A program made the position numbers and the translations under genes. Shown one piece after another: positions 1 through 9,237 of a stretch of 59,156 nt of DNA (position 1 is the stretch's first letter; each line of letters begins with the position of its first letter). The notes below the pieces were generated by a model. It was not told the origin of the DNA. It worked only from the letters and a program-made list of their open reading frames with translations, and did not search any database. The stretch is from Desmonostoc muscorum FACHB-395 (GTDB taxonomy: Bacteria; Cyanobacteriota; Cyanobacteriia; Cyanobacteriales; Nostocaceae), in contig NZ_JACJSF010000046.1 in NCBI RefSeq assembly GCF_014698035.1, positions 1 to 59,156 of the forward strand, given 5' to 3'.

Positions 1-284
1 TTCGTATGCTCCTACTATTTTTTGCCGTAAATCTACAGAGTATGCCTTCATCTTTTTTTGATTCTCATACTCTGTTAGTGTACCTTATCGTTACGCAAAG
101 TGCTGTATCAGTAAATAGAAAAGAGAGCGATCGCCAATATTTTGGTAAATTGAAATACATTTTTTGCTGAAATATATGTAAAACCGCGTCCTATTTGGGG
201 CAATAAGACACGGTTTCATAAAAGTATTTAGTTATAATATTACAAAAATCAAAGTAAGATTTGATTTATACCAAAGTAATCCAT
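1..284. other. Intergenic, no gene seen
   Basis: AT-rich sequence with one HIP1-like site near 127. I see no convincing coding frame, RNA gene or element. It lies downstream of the minus-strand gene ending at 285. Confidence 0.5.
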
Positions 285-671
285 TTACTGAGATTTATTT
301 CCTGGTTGATTAACTTTCTCTGTTGTAGGAGAGATTTGGCGCTCGTAACTTGTCTTTTCTTGAGTTAGGGCGATCGCACTAAAGAAAATGGCACTTCCTA
401 CAGCCAAGGCTACCATCGGACGCTTGAGCAAGACAAAATCTCTGATAATCCTAGCTAAAGGTCGGCTTTGACGACGTAGCGACGAAGCAATCATCAGTTG
501 TCTCCAAGTAAATGGATCGCGTACATAATGACCGCTTTGGCAAACTACTAGCCTTTCCTGGCAATAGGGACAGCAAAACAAGCCCATGCGCGTTTTAACT
601 GGTTTGGGAGTGGCATTTCTTTGGCAAATTGGGCAAGTAACATAATGATTATCAAAGGTGTGTATATTCAT
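285..671 (-). CDS. Small membrane protein with N-terminal zinc ribbon
   Basis: A 128-residue protein that I do not recognise as a named family. The N-terminus holds two CPxC-type knuckles, CPIC near residue 13 and CPYC near residue 35, spaced as in a zinc ribbon. A basic stretch follows, then one hydrophobic segment (about residues 84-103) that looks like a membrane anchor, then a short polar tail. A GAGG ribosome-binding site sits four bases before the ATG, which supports this start. Metal binding and membrane attachment are inferred from the motifs; no function is assigned. It is convergent with nothing and stands alone. Confidence 0.65.
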   Translation of the reverse strand: MNIHTFDNHYVTCPICQRNATPKPVKTRMGLFCCPYCQERLVVCQSGHYVRDPFTWRQLMIASSLRRQSRPLARIIRDFVLLKRPMVALAVGSAIFFSAIALTQEKTSYERQISPTTEKVNQPGNKSQ

Positions 672-1142
672 TTACCTCGTCCGCCTAGTCCATTTACTCG
701 CTCTATAAGAATAGCTATATTGAATCGATCAATACTTAGCAGACTTCCAAGTATGGTCTGACAACAGCCATAAATCATACATACATTGTATTACTACCAA
801 GGATGGCTCAATGGTCGCAACACGAGTATAGCTAGATTTAGGCAAGGATGACTCCTAGTTAATGTTTGCAGGTGTACCCACCCAGACCACAAAAACTTTG
901 TTGTCTCTAGAAAAAATAGTGTTGGCGCTCACTCGCACCCCACCAGGGATCTTTGCCCCTCAAATAACAATTGTCTCCCATTTAACCATTCTCCCCACAA
1001 AAATTTTGCACAATGACATTTTTTGCTAAAGCTTTGTAAATTAAGCAAATAAAGTCTACTTGTCTGGTTGCTAAATAATGGCTCACAATGAGAAGTAACA
1101 GATAAAAATTTAAATTTTTTCTTACATTTACCCCGCCTCTCA
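672..1142. other. Intergenic between divergent genes
   Basis: This stretch separates the minus-strand zinc-ribbon gene from the plus-strand ClC gene, so it should hold both promoters. Two short minus-strand frames here lack any family signature and look like chance. I see no clear operator. Confidence 0.4.
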
Positions 1143-3047
1143 ATGACTCTCCTGCCTCCCACTCAACTGAGGAAGGTAACGGAACAACCTGCATTTCCTA
1201 CACCTTCTGCTCATTTAGCTCACCTAATTAATCGTTTTCAACCATCCCCAGAAACAGTTGTCCTGTTTTTAGCCATGCTCATTGGCGGTGGTACGGGTAT
1301 GGGTGTAGTCACCTTTCACTATTTAATCCAGTTGATTCACCAGTTGATGCTGGAAAATTTAATGGGTCAAATCGGTGTCTGGGGTGCTTGGACTTTAGCC
1401 TGCGTTCCCACCCTTGGCGGGTTAATCGTTGGCTTGATGCGCTGGCGCACTCAAGACTTTGGCCCTGGACTTTCATCTCTCATCGCCGCTTCTCAGGGAA
1501 CAGAGATTAAGCGACCACTACGACCAGTTACAAAAATGCTGGCTGCATCTGTTTCTTTAGGGAGCGGTGCTTCTTTGGGGCCAGAGGGGCCGAGTGTAGA
1601 AATTGGCGCAAATTTTGGGATGTTGTTTTCTGTAATCCTCAATGTATCTCAAGAGCGACAACGTTTGTTGTTGGGTGCTGGCGCGGCGGCTGGACTGGCG
1701 GCGGGATTTAACGCTCCCATTGCTGGAGTATTTTTTGCCTTGGAAGTGGTGATGGGAGCGACATCTTTCGCTACTTCTGCGGTAAGTGTGGTGCTATTAG
1801 CGGCGGTGGTAGCAGCATTAATTGCCCAAATTGGTTTGGGGGCACAACCTGCTTTTGATTTACCTGCTTACCAAGTCCGCAGTCCTTTGGAATTACCCCT
1901 TTATCTTGGCTTGGGTTTAGGGGCCAGCCTTGTTTCTCTGGCTTATACTCAATTAATTCGTTTAGCAAAAGCCTGCTTTGCTGGAAAGGTTCGAGGTTTT
2001 GCCTTTTTGGGACGAATTCCTGAGCCAATTCATCCAATTATTGGCGGTGTGATAATTGGCGCAGTTGCTTTGCATTTTCCACAAATTTTGGGTGTGGGTT
2101 ATGAAACTGTAGAAGCAATGCTTCAGGATGTGGAGTTTCCACTCTCCTTGCTAGTAGTGCTGTTGGTAGTGAAACTACTGATGACTGCAATTAGTGCGGG
2201 TAGTGGTTTCATTGGTGGTTTGTTTGCACCAGCTATGTTTTTAGGTGCTTCTTTTGGTTCAGCGTATGCCAAACTTTTAGCTGTGGCATTCCCGACTATT
2301 TGCAATCAAATGGCGGCTCCCCCTGCTTACGCAATGGTAGGAATGGCAGCAGTACTAGCTGCTAGTGTCAGAGCGCCGTTAACGGCTATTTTAATGCTGT
2401 TTGAATTAACCCGTGACTATCGCATTGTTTTACCGTTGATGGCAGCTGTGGGTTTGAGTGTTTGGCTAGTAGAAAGGATTAAACCAACTTTTAACTCTAA
2501 CTCTAATCTACAACAAATTGGTCTTTCGGAATTGAAAGATGAACAAGCGGAAATTGTGCAGCAAATTTTGGTAGAAGATGCTATGCACCCCTATCCAAAA
2601 AAATTACCTGCAACCCTTGGAGTTTTAGATGCAGCTGTAGAAATGATTCGCGATCGCACCCGGAGTGCTTTAGTAATTGATGCAGCCGAGCAATTAGTTG
2701 GTATACTCTCTCTAGAAGATATTAACCGTGCCCTTGCTCTTTGGCAAAGTTACCCGAATTCACTAACTGAAATTCCAGATAATTTATCCAGTCAAACTCT
2801 CATAGATATTTGTACTACTGAAATTCTCTATGCATGGCAAGATGAACTATTATCTGAAGCTTTAGATCGTATGAGTCTTCGAGGTTTACATCAATTACCA
2901 GTGGTAGCACGAGACAAACCCGATCGCATTTTGGGTTTACTAGAAAAAGAGCAAATTGCCTTAACCTGCAATTTAGCAGTTACGCGCAAGGCACTTCGCC
3001 ACTATTTACCAGTCTTACCCACTACAGATATAGTTATTAGTCATTAG
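1143..3047 (+). CDS. ClC-type anion transporter with C-terminal CBS pair
   Basis: A 634-residue member of the ClC chloride channel/antiporter family in the inner membrane. The family signatures are present in order: GPGLS (residues 107-111, in the place of GSGIP), GPEGP with the external gating glutamate E148, FNAPIAG before E201, and GGLFAPAMFLG near residue 360. Two CBS domains fill roughly residues 475-620 and probably sense nucleotides. Two positions are unusual. Proline 108 replaces the selectivity serine, as in plant nitrate-preferring ClCa. Valine 202 sits where exchangers usually have the internal proton glutamate. Transport of chloride or nitrate is therefore open. The stop is followed by TCATTAG-type repeats. 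Confidence 0.92.
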   Translation: MTLLPPTQLRKVTEQPAFPTPSAHLAHLINRFQPSPETVVLFLAMLIGGGTGMGVVTFHYLIQLIHQLMLENLMGQIGVWGAWTLACVPTLGGLIVGLMRWRTQDFGPGLSSLIAASQGTEIKRPLRPVTKMLAASVSLGSGASLGPEGPSVEIGANFGMLFSVILNVSQERQRLLLGAGAAAGLAAGFNAPIAGVFFALEVVMGATSFATSAVSVVLLAAVVAALIAQIGLGAQPAFDLPAYQVRSPLELPLYLGLGLGASLVSLAYTQLIRLAKACFAGKVRGFAFLGRIPEPIHPIIGGVIIGAVALHFPQILGVGYETVEAMLQDVEFPLSLLVVLLVVKLLMTAISAGSGFIGGLFAPAMFLGASFGSAYAKLLAVAFPTICNQMAAPPAYAMVGMAAVLAASVRAPLTAILMLFELTRDYRIVLPLMAAVGLSVWLVERIKPTFNSNSNLQQIGLSELKDEQAEIVQQILVEDAMHPYPKKLPATLGVLDAAVEMIRDRTRSALVIDAAEQLVGILSLEDINRALALWQSYPNSLTEIPDNLSSQTLIDICTTEILYAWQDELLSEALDRMSLRGLHQLPVVARDKPDRILGLLEKEQIALTCNLAVTRKALRHYLPVLPTTDIVISH

Positions 3048-3116
3048 TGATTGGTCATTGGTCATTAGTCATTGGTTTTCACAAAGGACAAATGACAATT
3101 GACTAATGACCATTTA
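3040..3116. repeat. TCATTAG-type short tandem repeats
   Basis: Degenerate heptamers (TCATTAG, TCATTGG) run from the ClC stop codon, followed by the complementary motif CAAATGACAA, so the transcript could fold. This is the heptanucleotide STRR class common in heterocystous cyanobacteria. It lies between convergent genes. Confidence 0.7.
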
Positions 3117-3530
3117 TTAAGCTGTGGCTTCTATGGCTTCATCACCTTCCCGATCTTCTGGATCTACCTGTCTCAGACGAATGTGTTTTTTGCCTAAAGT
3201 GATGATAAATTCATCTCCTGGTTTCAGATTCATCTGTTTTGTATAAGCTGAACCTATAAGTAAGTTACCATTCGATTGCACACTAATTCTATAGCTAGCA
3301 CTACGTCCACCACGCCCATTAGCACTTGGTGTACTGTCCAACTGAATTCCTTCAGCGTCAATTAGGGCATTTAAGAACTTCATCATATTGACGCGCTCTA
3401 TACCATTTTTAGTAACGGTATAGTAGCCGCACTTCTTGGCTTTGTCTTCTTTGCTCTCGCTCTCTAGCTCTTTGACTTTTTTGAGCAGTTCTTCACCGAG
3501 TAAGGGTTCAATTTTTTTCTGTTTAGGCAT
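3117..3530 (-). CDS. cyAbrB-type transcriptional regulator
   Basis: A DNA-binding protein of about 137 residues of the cyanobacterial AbrB family, which includes CalA and controls carbon, nitrogen and redox genes in Nostoc and Synechocystis. The N-terminal half is basic and lysine-rich. The C-terminal half (about 85-125) has the AbrB-like pattern GNLLIGSAYTKQMNLKPGDE followed by a short beta segment. I prefer the ATG at 3530 (MPKQKK) over the TTG one codon upstream. Which of the two cyAbrB clades it belongs to cannot be decided from inspection. It is divergent from the Rrf2 gene across a 390-bp region. Confidence 0.85.
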   Translation of the reverse strand: MPKQKKIEPLLGEELLKKVKELESESKEDKAKKCGYYTVTKNGIERVNMMKFLNALIDAEGIQLDSTPSANGRGGRSASYRISVQSNGNLLIGSAYTKQMNLKPGDEFIITLGKKHIRLRQVDPEDREGDEAIEATA

Positions 3531-3533
3531 CAA

Positions 3534-3924
3534 CTTAGATCAAAAATGGATGTTTGAAGTGTTGGAATCGATTTTATTTTAGCTGAGGTTGAGCTAATAG
3601 GAACATAATCCTTTAGTTTTTATCTCAACCTAGCCAAGTATATTACACTCAGATGCACAATTGTTATGCCATTAACAATATTGTCAAGACAATCTATTTT
3701 AGAGAATGCTGGCAATGCTGATCGCTATATATATAGTTTGTAAATCACTGCTAAACTATACTTGTTTAAGTTTTCTAAACTAACGCTCAAAAGGTTGTTT
3801 ATTTGCTGAGGATGATAATTGAGTTACAGAATGATAAGTAAAACTGATCCTTAGTTATTGGTCGTTGGTTATTGGTTATTTACAAAGGACAAATGACAAA
3901 GGATAAATAACAAAGCTTGCCAAA
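3534..3924. other. Divergent promoter region, cyAbrB / Rrf2
   Basis: This region separates two divergently transcribed regulators. It is AT-rich and carries a short TTATTGG/GGACAAATGACAAAGGA repeat tract just before the Rrf2 start (about 3852-3910). No clear operator palindrome was found, but shared regulation of the two genes is plausible from the layout. Confidence 0.4.
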
Positions 3925-4365
3925 ATGAAATTAACTACCAGAGGACACTATAGTGTAAAGGCGTTGCTAGATTTGAGTTTACAGCCAAAATATGGGCCTG
4001 TATCTGTAAGAGCGATCGCTAAACGTCAAGATATCCCTGCTCCTTATCTCGAAAAACTACTAATAGAAATGCGTCGTGCATCTTTAGTGAAATCAATTCG
4101 TGGCAGCATCGGCGGATACCAATTGGCAAGAGAGCCTGCACAAATATCTATAGGACAAATTTTAGAAGCAGTTGGCGAGACTAGCCATTTACCTCATCAC
4201 ACCCCAGCACCTACACAAGCTGAAGATTGGGTAACATTTAGCCTTTGGCAAAGACTCAACCAAAAGCTCAAAGAAGCTTTGTACAGTATTACTCTGGCAG
4301 ACCTTTATTACGATGCTCGTAGTTGGCAAGCTTCCCTTGGGGAAGAAGCTAGTTTTGTGGTTTAA
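3925..4365 (+). CDS. Rrf2 family transcriptional regulator
   Basis: A 146-residue winged-helix regulator. The start MKLTTRGHYSVKALLDL and the segment SIRGSIGGYQLAREP are typical of the Rrf2/IscR family. The protein contains no cysteine at all, so it cannot ligate an iron-sulfur cluster in the manner of IscR or NsrR. It may instead work with a partner, as CymR does in Bacillus; that comparison is an inference. Target genes are unknown. A GCGGAG/CTCCGC hairpin lies directly after its stop (4372-4392). Confidence 0.88.
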   Translation: MKLTTRGHYSVKALLDLSLQPKYGPVSVRAIAKRQDIPAPYLEKLLIEMRRASLVKSIRGSIGGYQLAREPAQISIGQILEAVGETSHLPHHTPAPTQAEDWVTFSLWQRLNQKLKEALYSITLADLYYDARSWQASLGEEASFVV

Positions 4366-4737
4366 CCAAGAGCGGAGCCAGAGACGCTCCGCCTCCGGTC
4401 AATAGCTTAAATATTGGCTAGGAATTTTAGATTTTTTGGTTGATACCCCACCCGGTAATTCTTCCCGCAACGCTTTCGTGAGGGGAACAAATCGAAAATT
4501 CTCAATTTCAAATCCGACGCTTCTATGGATGCTCATTCCTCTCTACAAGATGCTGCGCGTAGCTTCCTTCCCCGCAGGAATACGCTACCGCTAACGCTGC
4601 ACCATCAGAGCCAAGTACTTGGATTTTGTACGGCTACGTTAACGTGGTCGGGGTCAATCTAAAATCCAAGTTGCTCTGGAAGCGAACTAAAGATGTAACC
4701 CAAAATCCAAAATTGATTGACCCTTGACTCGTGACTT
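4366..4737. other. Intergenic with dispersed palindromic repeats
   Basis: A hairpin (GCGGAG at 4372, CTCCGC at 4387) directly follows the Rrf2 gene. At about 4545-4610 lies a GC-rich segment of the dispersed palindromic type (GCTGCGCGTAGCTTCC and similar), related to sequences near 16560-16650 and 42400. No cobalamin riboswitch core was recognised upstream of cbiB. Confidence 0.45.
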
Positions 4738-5709
4738 ATGACTGATAGCATCTATATTTTAATAATTGCTGCATTTTTAGATTACTTAATTGGCGATCCT
4801 TGGGATTGGCCTCATCCAGTACAAATTATGGGGTGGGTAATTTCTCGCCTAAGCAAATTTTTTCTCCAATTGTGTAAAAATCCTCTTACACAACGCCTAG
4901 CTGGAATTGTACTAGGGATTATTTTAATAATTGGTAGCGGTCTTGTTGGTTTTTTGATTATTCAAAGTGCCAGATGGGTTCATCCGTGGTTGGGAATTGC
5001 AATTGATTCCATTCTTTTAGCTAGTTGTTTTGCTGGTAGAAGTTTGCGAACCGCAGCAGTGGCTGTTTTACAACCTTTAACAGCAGGAGATTTGGAGAAA
5101 GCTCGAAAGATTTTAAGTAATTACGTTGGTCGAGATACCCAAAACCTCTCACAAGCAGAAATTTTGCGAGCCGTTTTAGAAACGGTTGCAGAAAATGCTA
5201 CAGATGGAGTCATGGCTCCGCTTTTTTATGCAATTGTTGGTGTCTTTGTGCCAATTGTGGGGCCAACTCCCTTAGCTTTAGCATACAAAGCCAGCAGTAC
5301 CCTTGATTCAATGGTGGGCTACCGAGAAGCACCCTATACTTATTTGGGATGGTTTTGTGCGCGGGTAGAAGATTATTTAACTTGGCTACCTTGTCGGTTA
5401 ACAGTCGTGACTCTGGCGCTGTTATCGGGTAAACCAATGCAGGTTTGGCGAATTTGTCGTCGGGATGCAATTAACGATCCTAGTCCCAATTCTGGCTGGA
5501 GTGAGTGTGTCTATGCTGCTTTTTTGGGTGTGCAGATGGGAGGTACAAATTGGTATCGTGGGGTAGCTAAGTACAAACCACTGCTAGGAGATGCTATTTA
5601 TCCCATTACTGCAACGTCTATTCAAAATGCTTTGCAGTTAACTCGATATTGTTTTTTGCTATGGTTAGGCATAGCGATCGCAATATTCTTAATACTCCCA
5701 AACAAGTAA
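4738..5709 (+). CDS. cbiB: Adenosylcobinamide-phosphate synthase CbiB/CobD
   Basis: A 323-residue polytopic membrane enzyme that attaches aminopropanol (or its phosphate) to adenosylcobyric acid in cobalamin synthesis. The N-terminal signature DYLIGDPWDWPHPVQIMGW and the central EILRAVLETVAENATDGVMAP are diagnostic of the family. Several hydrophobic segments are present (about 48-75, 82-97, 160-185 and 297-318). The length is normal. PyrR follows 63 bp downstream on the same strand, and nothing suggests a shared pathway. Cyanobacteria commonly make pseudocobalamin, so the product may be that form. Confidence 0.93.
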   Translation: MTDSIYILIIAAFLDYLIGDPWDWPHPVQIMGWVISRLSKFFLQLCKNPLTQRLAGIVLGIILIIGSGLVGFLIIQSARWVHPWLGIAIDSILLASCFAGRSLRTAAVAVLQPLTAGDLEKARKILSNYVGRDTQNLSQAEILRAVLETVAENATDGVMAPLFYAIVGVFVPIVGPTPLALAYKASSTLDSMVGYREAPYTYLGWFCARVEDYLTWLPCRLTVVTLALLSGKPMQVWRICRRDAINDPSPNSGWSECVYAAFLGVQMGGTNWYRGVAKYKPLLGDAIYPITATSIQNALQLTRYCFLLWLGIAIAIFLILPNK

Positions 5710-5772
5710 ATTTAGGAGTTAAGAATAAAAACTTCTAACTTTTAACTCATCATTCCTAACTTATTATTCCCT

Positions 5773-6309
5773 ATGTCTGCCAAAGTCGTTGAAATTCTCT
5801 CATCCGAAGAAATCCGTCGTACCTTAACTCGCCTCGCCTCTCAAATTGTGGAAAGGACACGTGATTTGTCTCAACTGGTGCTTCTTGGTATTTATACCAG
5901 GGGTGCGTTATTAGCCGAATTGTTGGCGCGTCAGATTGAGACGCTGGAAGGTGTAGCTGTGTCAGTTGGCGCTTTGGATATTACATTTTATCGAGATGAC
6001 CTCGACAAAATTGGATTGCGGACTCCAACGAAAAGTGAAATTCCTTTTGACCTTACGGGGAAAACGGTTGTACTCGTGGATGATGTGATTTTTAAAGGAC
6101 GGACAATTCGCGCTGCTTTGAATGCAGTCAACGATTACGGTAGACCAGAGGTGATTCGTTTAGCCGTGTTAGTAGACAGGGGCCATCGAGAATTACCAAT
6201 CCACCCAGATTTTATTGGAAAGAAGTTACCTACTGCTAAAGAGGAAGTTGTGAAAGTTTACTTACAAAATTACGATGGACGAGATGCAGTAGAGTTGATT
6301 AGTCATTAG
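5773..6309 (+). CDS. pyrR: PyrR, pyrimidine regulator / uracil phosphoribosyltransferase
   Basis: A 178-residue protein of the PyrR family. The phosphoribosyl-diphosphate binding motif VVLVDDVIFKGRTIRAAL (about residues 98-115) is intact, as are LVLLGIYTRGALLAELLARQ near the N-terminus and the RGHRELPIHPDFIGK segment. In firmicutes PyrR binds pyr mRNA; in cyanobacteria it may act mainly as a uracil phosphoribosyltransferase in salvage. No pyr gene is adjacent. The stop codon runs straight into TCATTAG/TCATTTG repeats. Confidence 0.93.
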   Translation: MSAKVVEILSSEEIRRTLTRLASQIVERTRDLSQLVLLGIYTRGALLAELLARQIETLEGVAVSVGALDITFYRDDLDKIGLRTPTKSEIPFDLTGKTVVLVDDVIFKGRTIRAALNAVNDYGRPEVIRLAVLVDRGHRELPIHPDFIGKKLPTAKEEVVKVYLQNYDGRDAVELISH

Positions 6310-6360
6310 TCATTTGTCATTTGTCATTAGTCATTTGTCATTGAGTCATTGAGTCATTGC
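6298..6360. repeat. TCATTAG / TCATTTG heptamer repeat tract
   Basis: About eight degenerate 7-bp units (TCATTAG, TCATTTG, TCATTGAG) begin at the last codons of pyrR. The convergent SnoaL-like gene ends 25 bp beyond. Same class as the tract at 3040. Confidence 0.75.
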
Positions 6361-6385
6361 AAAACTCTTCCCCATTACCCATTCC

Positions 6386-6769
6386 TTAACGCAAAACTGG
6401 ACTGCCATGATGATGAACTAAATACCACTTTCCACTAAGAAAGTGAAATATATTTGTAGCTGTTGATTGTGCTTCAAGTCTTCTACCAGCTACTACTTGG
6501 AATACATTTTCTCTCAGCACAACATAAGCAATATTGTCAACTATTTCTGTAGCAATTATATCTGTGTTTATTTCGATATAAGCGGTGTTTTTAAATATCT
6601 GCTCCCAAGAGATGCGAATCTCCTTCCAACCTCGTAGTATATTACTTCCAGGATGAATACAAAAACTACCAGTTCCTTGTGACCATACGGCACTCATTAT
6701 CTCAATATCTTTTCTTTCAAAAGCTCGATAAAAAGCTGCATTAGCCGCTAAGACTTCATCCTTTGTCAT
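6386..6769 (-). CDS. SnoaL-like / NTF2-fold protein
   Basis: A 127-residue soluble protein with the pattern of the SnoaL_3/NTF2-like fold: an N-terminal helix (LAANAAFYRAFERKDIEIM), the segment GSFCIHPGSNILRGWKEIRISW, then strands ending in FHFLSGKWYLVHHHGSPVL. Such proteins often bind small hydrophobic ligands, or act as isomerases or scaffolds, but no catalytic role can be assigned here. The ATG at 6769 is the only reasonable start. It lies downstream of the kinase gene on the same strand, separated by about 115 bp. Confidence 0.8.
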   Translation of the reverse strand: MTKDEVLAANAAFYRAFERKDIEIMSAVWSQGTGSFCIHPGSNILRGWKEIRISWEQIFKNTAYIEINTDIIATEIVDNIAYVVLRENVFQVVAGRRLEAQSTATNIFHFLSGKWYLVHHHGSPVLR

Positions 6770-6884
6770 GGGGAATTTAATAGTTAGGAGTTAGAAGTTA
6801 GAAGTTAGGATTCACTAAATTATAACTCTCAAGTTTGACAAATAAATTAGTAATGCCCAATGCCCCATGCCCAATTTGCAATTC

Positions 6885-8774
6885 CTAAATCTTTTGAACT
6901 GTGCTAATAATTTGCAGTAATTGACTAGCTGTATAAGGCTTGGATAAAAAGGCTTTAATACCCATATCATAGGCTGTATTAACTTTATCAGTCGAAGTTA
7001 GTCCGCTGACGGCAATAATTTTGACATCTGGATTAATTTTTCGCAGGGTGCGGATAGTAGTTATCCCATCCATAGACGGCATGACCATATCAGTCAAGAC
7101 AAGAGATATTTTATCTCGATGTTCTGCATATAAGGCTATTGCTTCAATGCCATCACTAGCTGTCATTGCTTTATAATTATGGCTTTCTAAGGATGTTTTT
7201 GTCACGTCTCGAATGGCAGCCTCATCATCTACAACTAAAATTAATTCTCCTTGTCCTGAAGGTAGTCTTTGGTCTTCTTCTTCTATAGTTTCCGCCGCTT
7301 CTTGTGCTGGCAAATATACCTTAAATTGGCTACCTTTTCTCTGTTCGCTACATACGTTGATAAAACCGCCGTGGCTTTTAATAATGCCAAGGACTGTAGA
7401 AAGACCAAGACCAGTACCTTTATTGAGTCTTTTGGTAGTAAAAAATGGATCAAATATCCGATCTAATATTTCTGATTTAATGCCAATTCCTGTATCAGTA
7501 ACAGTAATAACGACATGATGACCAACTTGAGCTTCGATATGCATCTTGGCGTAATTTTCATCAATTAAGAGATTTTCCGCCGAAATTTTCAAAGTTCCAC
7601 CATTTGGCATAGCGTCACGAGCATTAACACATAAATTCATCAGTACCTGATGCAGTTGGGTGGCATCACCAGATACAGTCCAAAGATGTTGCGAAATTTG
7701 AGTGGAAACTTCAATGGATTTGGGAAATGTTTCTCTAATAATTTGCTGAATTTCTATTATTAAATGCTTTAATTGCAATATTGTGCGCTCGCCTTCAAGC
7801 CCACGAGTAAAAGATAATACTTGCTTGACTAAATTTGCCCCGCGTTTAGTGTTTGTAATCAATATTGGCAACAGTCGCCGAGAACGCTCATCATGGACTT
7901 GTGCTTCTAAGAGTTGGGCTGTCATCAAAATGGGCGCAAGAATATTATTTAAGTCGTGGGCGATACCACTGGCTAAAGTACCAATGCTTTCCAATCGCTG
8001 GGCGCGGAGAAATTGCGCTTCAAGTTGTTTTTTTTGTGTGATATCAGTGTTAACAACGAGAAAAGATTGTGCTTTATTGCCGAATTCATGCACTAGTGTC
8101 CAACGGCTTTCGACAATAATTTCTTTACCTGATTTTGTTTTTTGCTGTAATTCGCCCTCCCAAGAGCCATTTTTCATCAAAACACTGAGTGCTTCTTGAA
8201 CTTTAGACGGATATTTTTCATGCCAGAGAGATCGTGTCTTCTTATTAATTACTTCTTCTTTTTTCCAACCGTACAAACTCTCAGCAGCTTTGTTCCAAAA
8301 TAAAATTTTATCGTCTAAATCACGCACAAAAATTGCATCGGTGGCAACATCTAGTAAAGCGGCTTGTTCGCGGATTTTCTGTTCTGTCTGTTTGCGCTCG
8401 ATGGCGTAGCGGATAGAACGCTCTAACAAAGGTGCAGTCAACTGGCTTTTTTCAAGATAATCTGCGGCTCCGGCTTTCATCGCTTCGATATCTATTTCCC
8501 AGTCGCCCTGACCAGTTAGTAAAATTATGGGAGAAGAACAGCCGTTGGCAATTGCTTCGCGCAAAAGTTCCAGTCCATTGTGTGGCCCCAAACGGTAGTC
8601 TACAAGATAAACGTCATGTTGGTGGCGAGCGATCGCATTTCTTGCCGCTTCATAATTATTCACCCACTCCAACTCGCAGTCTGCTACCTGAAATTCACTG
8701 AACCAGTAACGAGTCAAAATATAGTCATCTTCGTCATCATCAATGAACAAAACTTTGATAGGGCTGTTGTCCAT
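6885..8774 (-). CDS. Hybrid histidine kinase, REC-PAS-HisKA-HATPase-REC
   Basis: A 629-residue soluble signalling protein. Order: receiver (about 5-125, acceptor D59 in YLVDYRLG), PAS (about 140-250), HisKA with H273 in GIAHDLNNILAP, HATPase with a DTGIGI and GTGLGLSTV box, and a C-terminal receiver (507-625, acceptor D562). The N-terminal receiver suggests input from another kinase, and the C-terminal one suggests onward transfer. No transmembrane segment is present. Its start lies inside the upstream regulator gene (35-bp overlap), so the two are probably co-translated. Confidence 0.93.
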   Translation of the reverse strand: MDNSPIKVLFIDDDEDDYILTRYWFSEFQVADCELEWVNNYEAARNAIARHQHDVYLVDYRLGPHNGLELLREAIANGCSSPIILLTGQGDWEIDIEAMKAGAADYLEKSQLTAPLLERSIRYAIERKQTEQKIREQAALLDVATDAIFVRDLDDKILFWNKAAESLYGWKKEEVINKKTRSLWHEKYPSKVQEALSVLMKNGSWEGELQQKTKSGKEIIVESRWTLVHEFGNKAQSFLVVNTDITQKKQLEAQFLRAQRLESIGTLASGIAHDLNNILAPILMTAQLLEAQVHDERSRRLLPILITNTKRGANLVKQVLSFTRGLEGERTILQLKHLIIEIQQIIRETFPKSIEVSTQISQHLWTVSGDATQLHQVLMNLCVNARDAMPNGGTLKISAENLLIDENYAKMHIEAQVGHHVVITVTDTGIGIKSEILDRIFDPFFTTKRLNKGTGLGLSTVLGIIKSHGGFINVCSEQRKGSQFKVYLPAQEAAETIEEEDQRLPSGQGELILVVDDEAAIRDVTKTSLESHNYKAMTASDGIEAIALYAEHRDKISLVLTDMVMPSMDGITTIRTLRKINPDVKIIAVSGLTSTDKVNTAYDMGIKAFLSKPYTASQLLQIISTVQKI

Positions 8775-9237
8775 GTTTTTCTCCCACTGCTTCTAGTGGT
8801 AGTTTCACGATTTCAAACCAGTATTTGACTAGAGTGTCCATGACCTCGACTAATGAGGCAAAAGGCGCTGGCTTAATGATGAAGGAGTTCGCACCTAAAT
8901 GGTAAGTATTATATATATCTTCTTCTCTTCGTGATGTTGTCAGTATTACAACTGGAATTTGCCGCAGTTGGGGGTCAGATTTTATCTGTTTGAGTGCCTC
9001 AAGACCGTTAATTCTCGGTATATTCAAATCTAATAAAATCAAACCAGGATGTGGGAAACTGCTCCTGTTTACATATTGACCACGATGGTACAAATAATCC
9101 ATCAACTCTTCACCATTACTCACGATGTATAGTTCAATTGGCAATTGACTCTCTGCCAATGCCTCACGAACCAAGATGCCATCGTCTTCATCGTCATCAG
9201 CCATTAAGATGGTGAGATTTCTTTTTCGACCCTCCAC
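8740..9237 (-). CDS. Stand-alone response regulator, Rcp1-like
   Basis: A 165-residue single-domain CheY-like regulator. The acidic cluster ADDDEDD (residues 13-19), acceptor D70 in LILLDLNIP, the TTS switch segment and FIIKPAPF with the conserved lysine are all present. The C-terminal helix TLVKYWFEIVKLP resembles Rcp1-type regulators that partner cyanobacterial phytochromes. Its 3' end overlaps the next kinase gene (6885-8774) by 35 bp. No output domain is present, so it acts by phosphotransfer or protein contact. Confidence 0.92.
   Translation of the reverse strand: MEGRKRNLTILMADDDEDDGILVREALAESQLPIELYIVSNGEELMDYLYHRGQYVNRSSFPHPGLILLDLNIPRINGLEALKQIKSDPQLRQIPVVILTTSRREEDIYNTYHLGANSFIIKPAPFASLVEVMDTLVKYWFEIVKLPLEAVGEKHGQQPYQSFVH

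Noticed and set aside
4366..4737. Cobalamin riboswitch before cbiB
   Set aside because: No conserved B12-box core was recognised; the region is made of dispersed palindromes.
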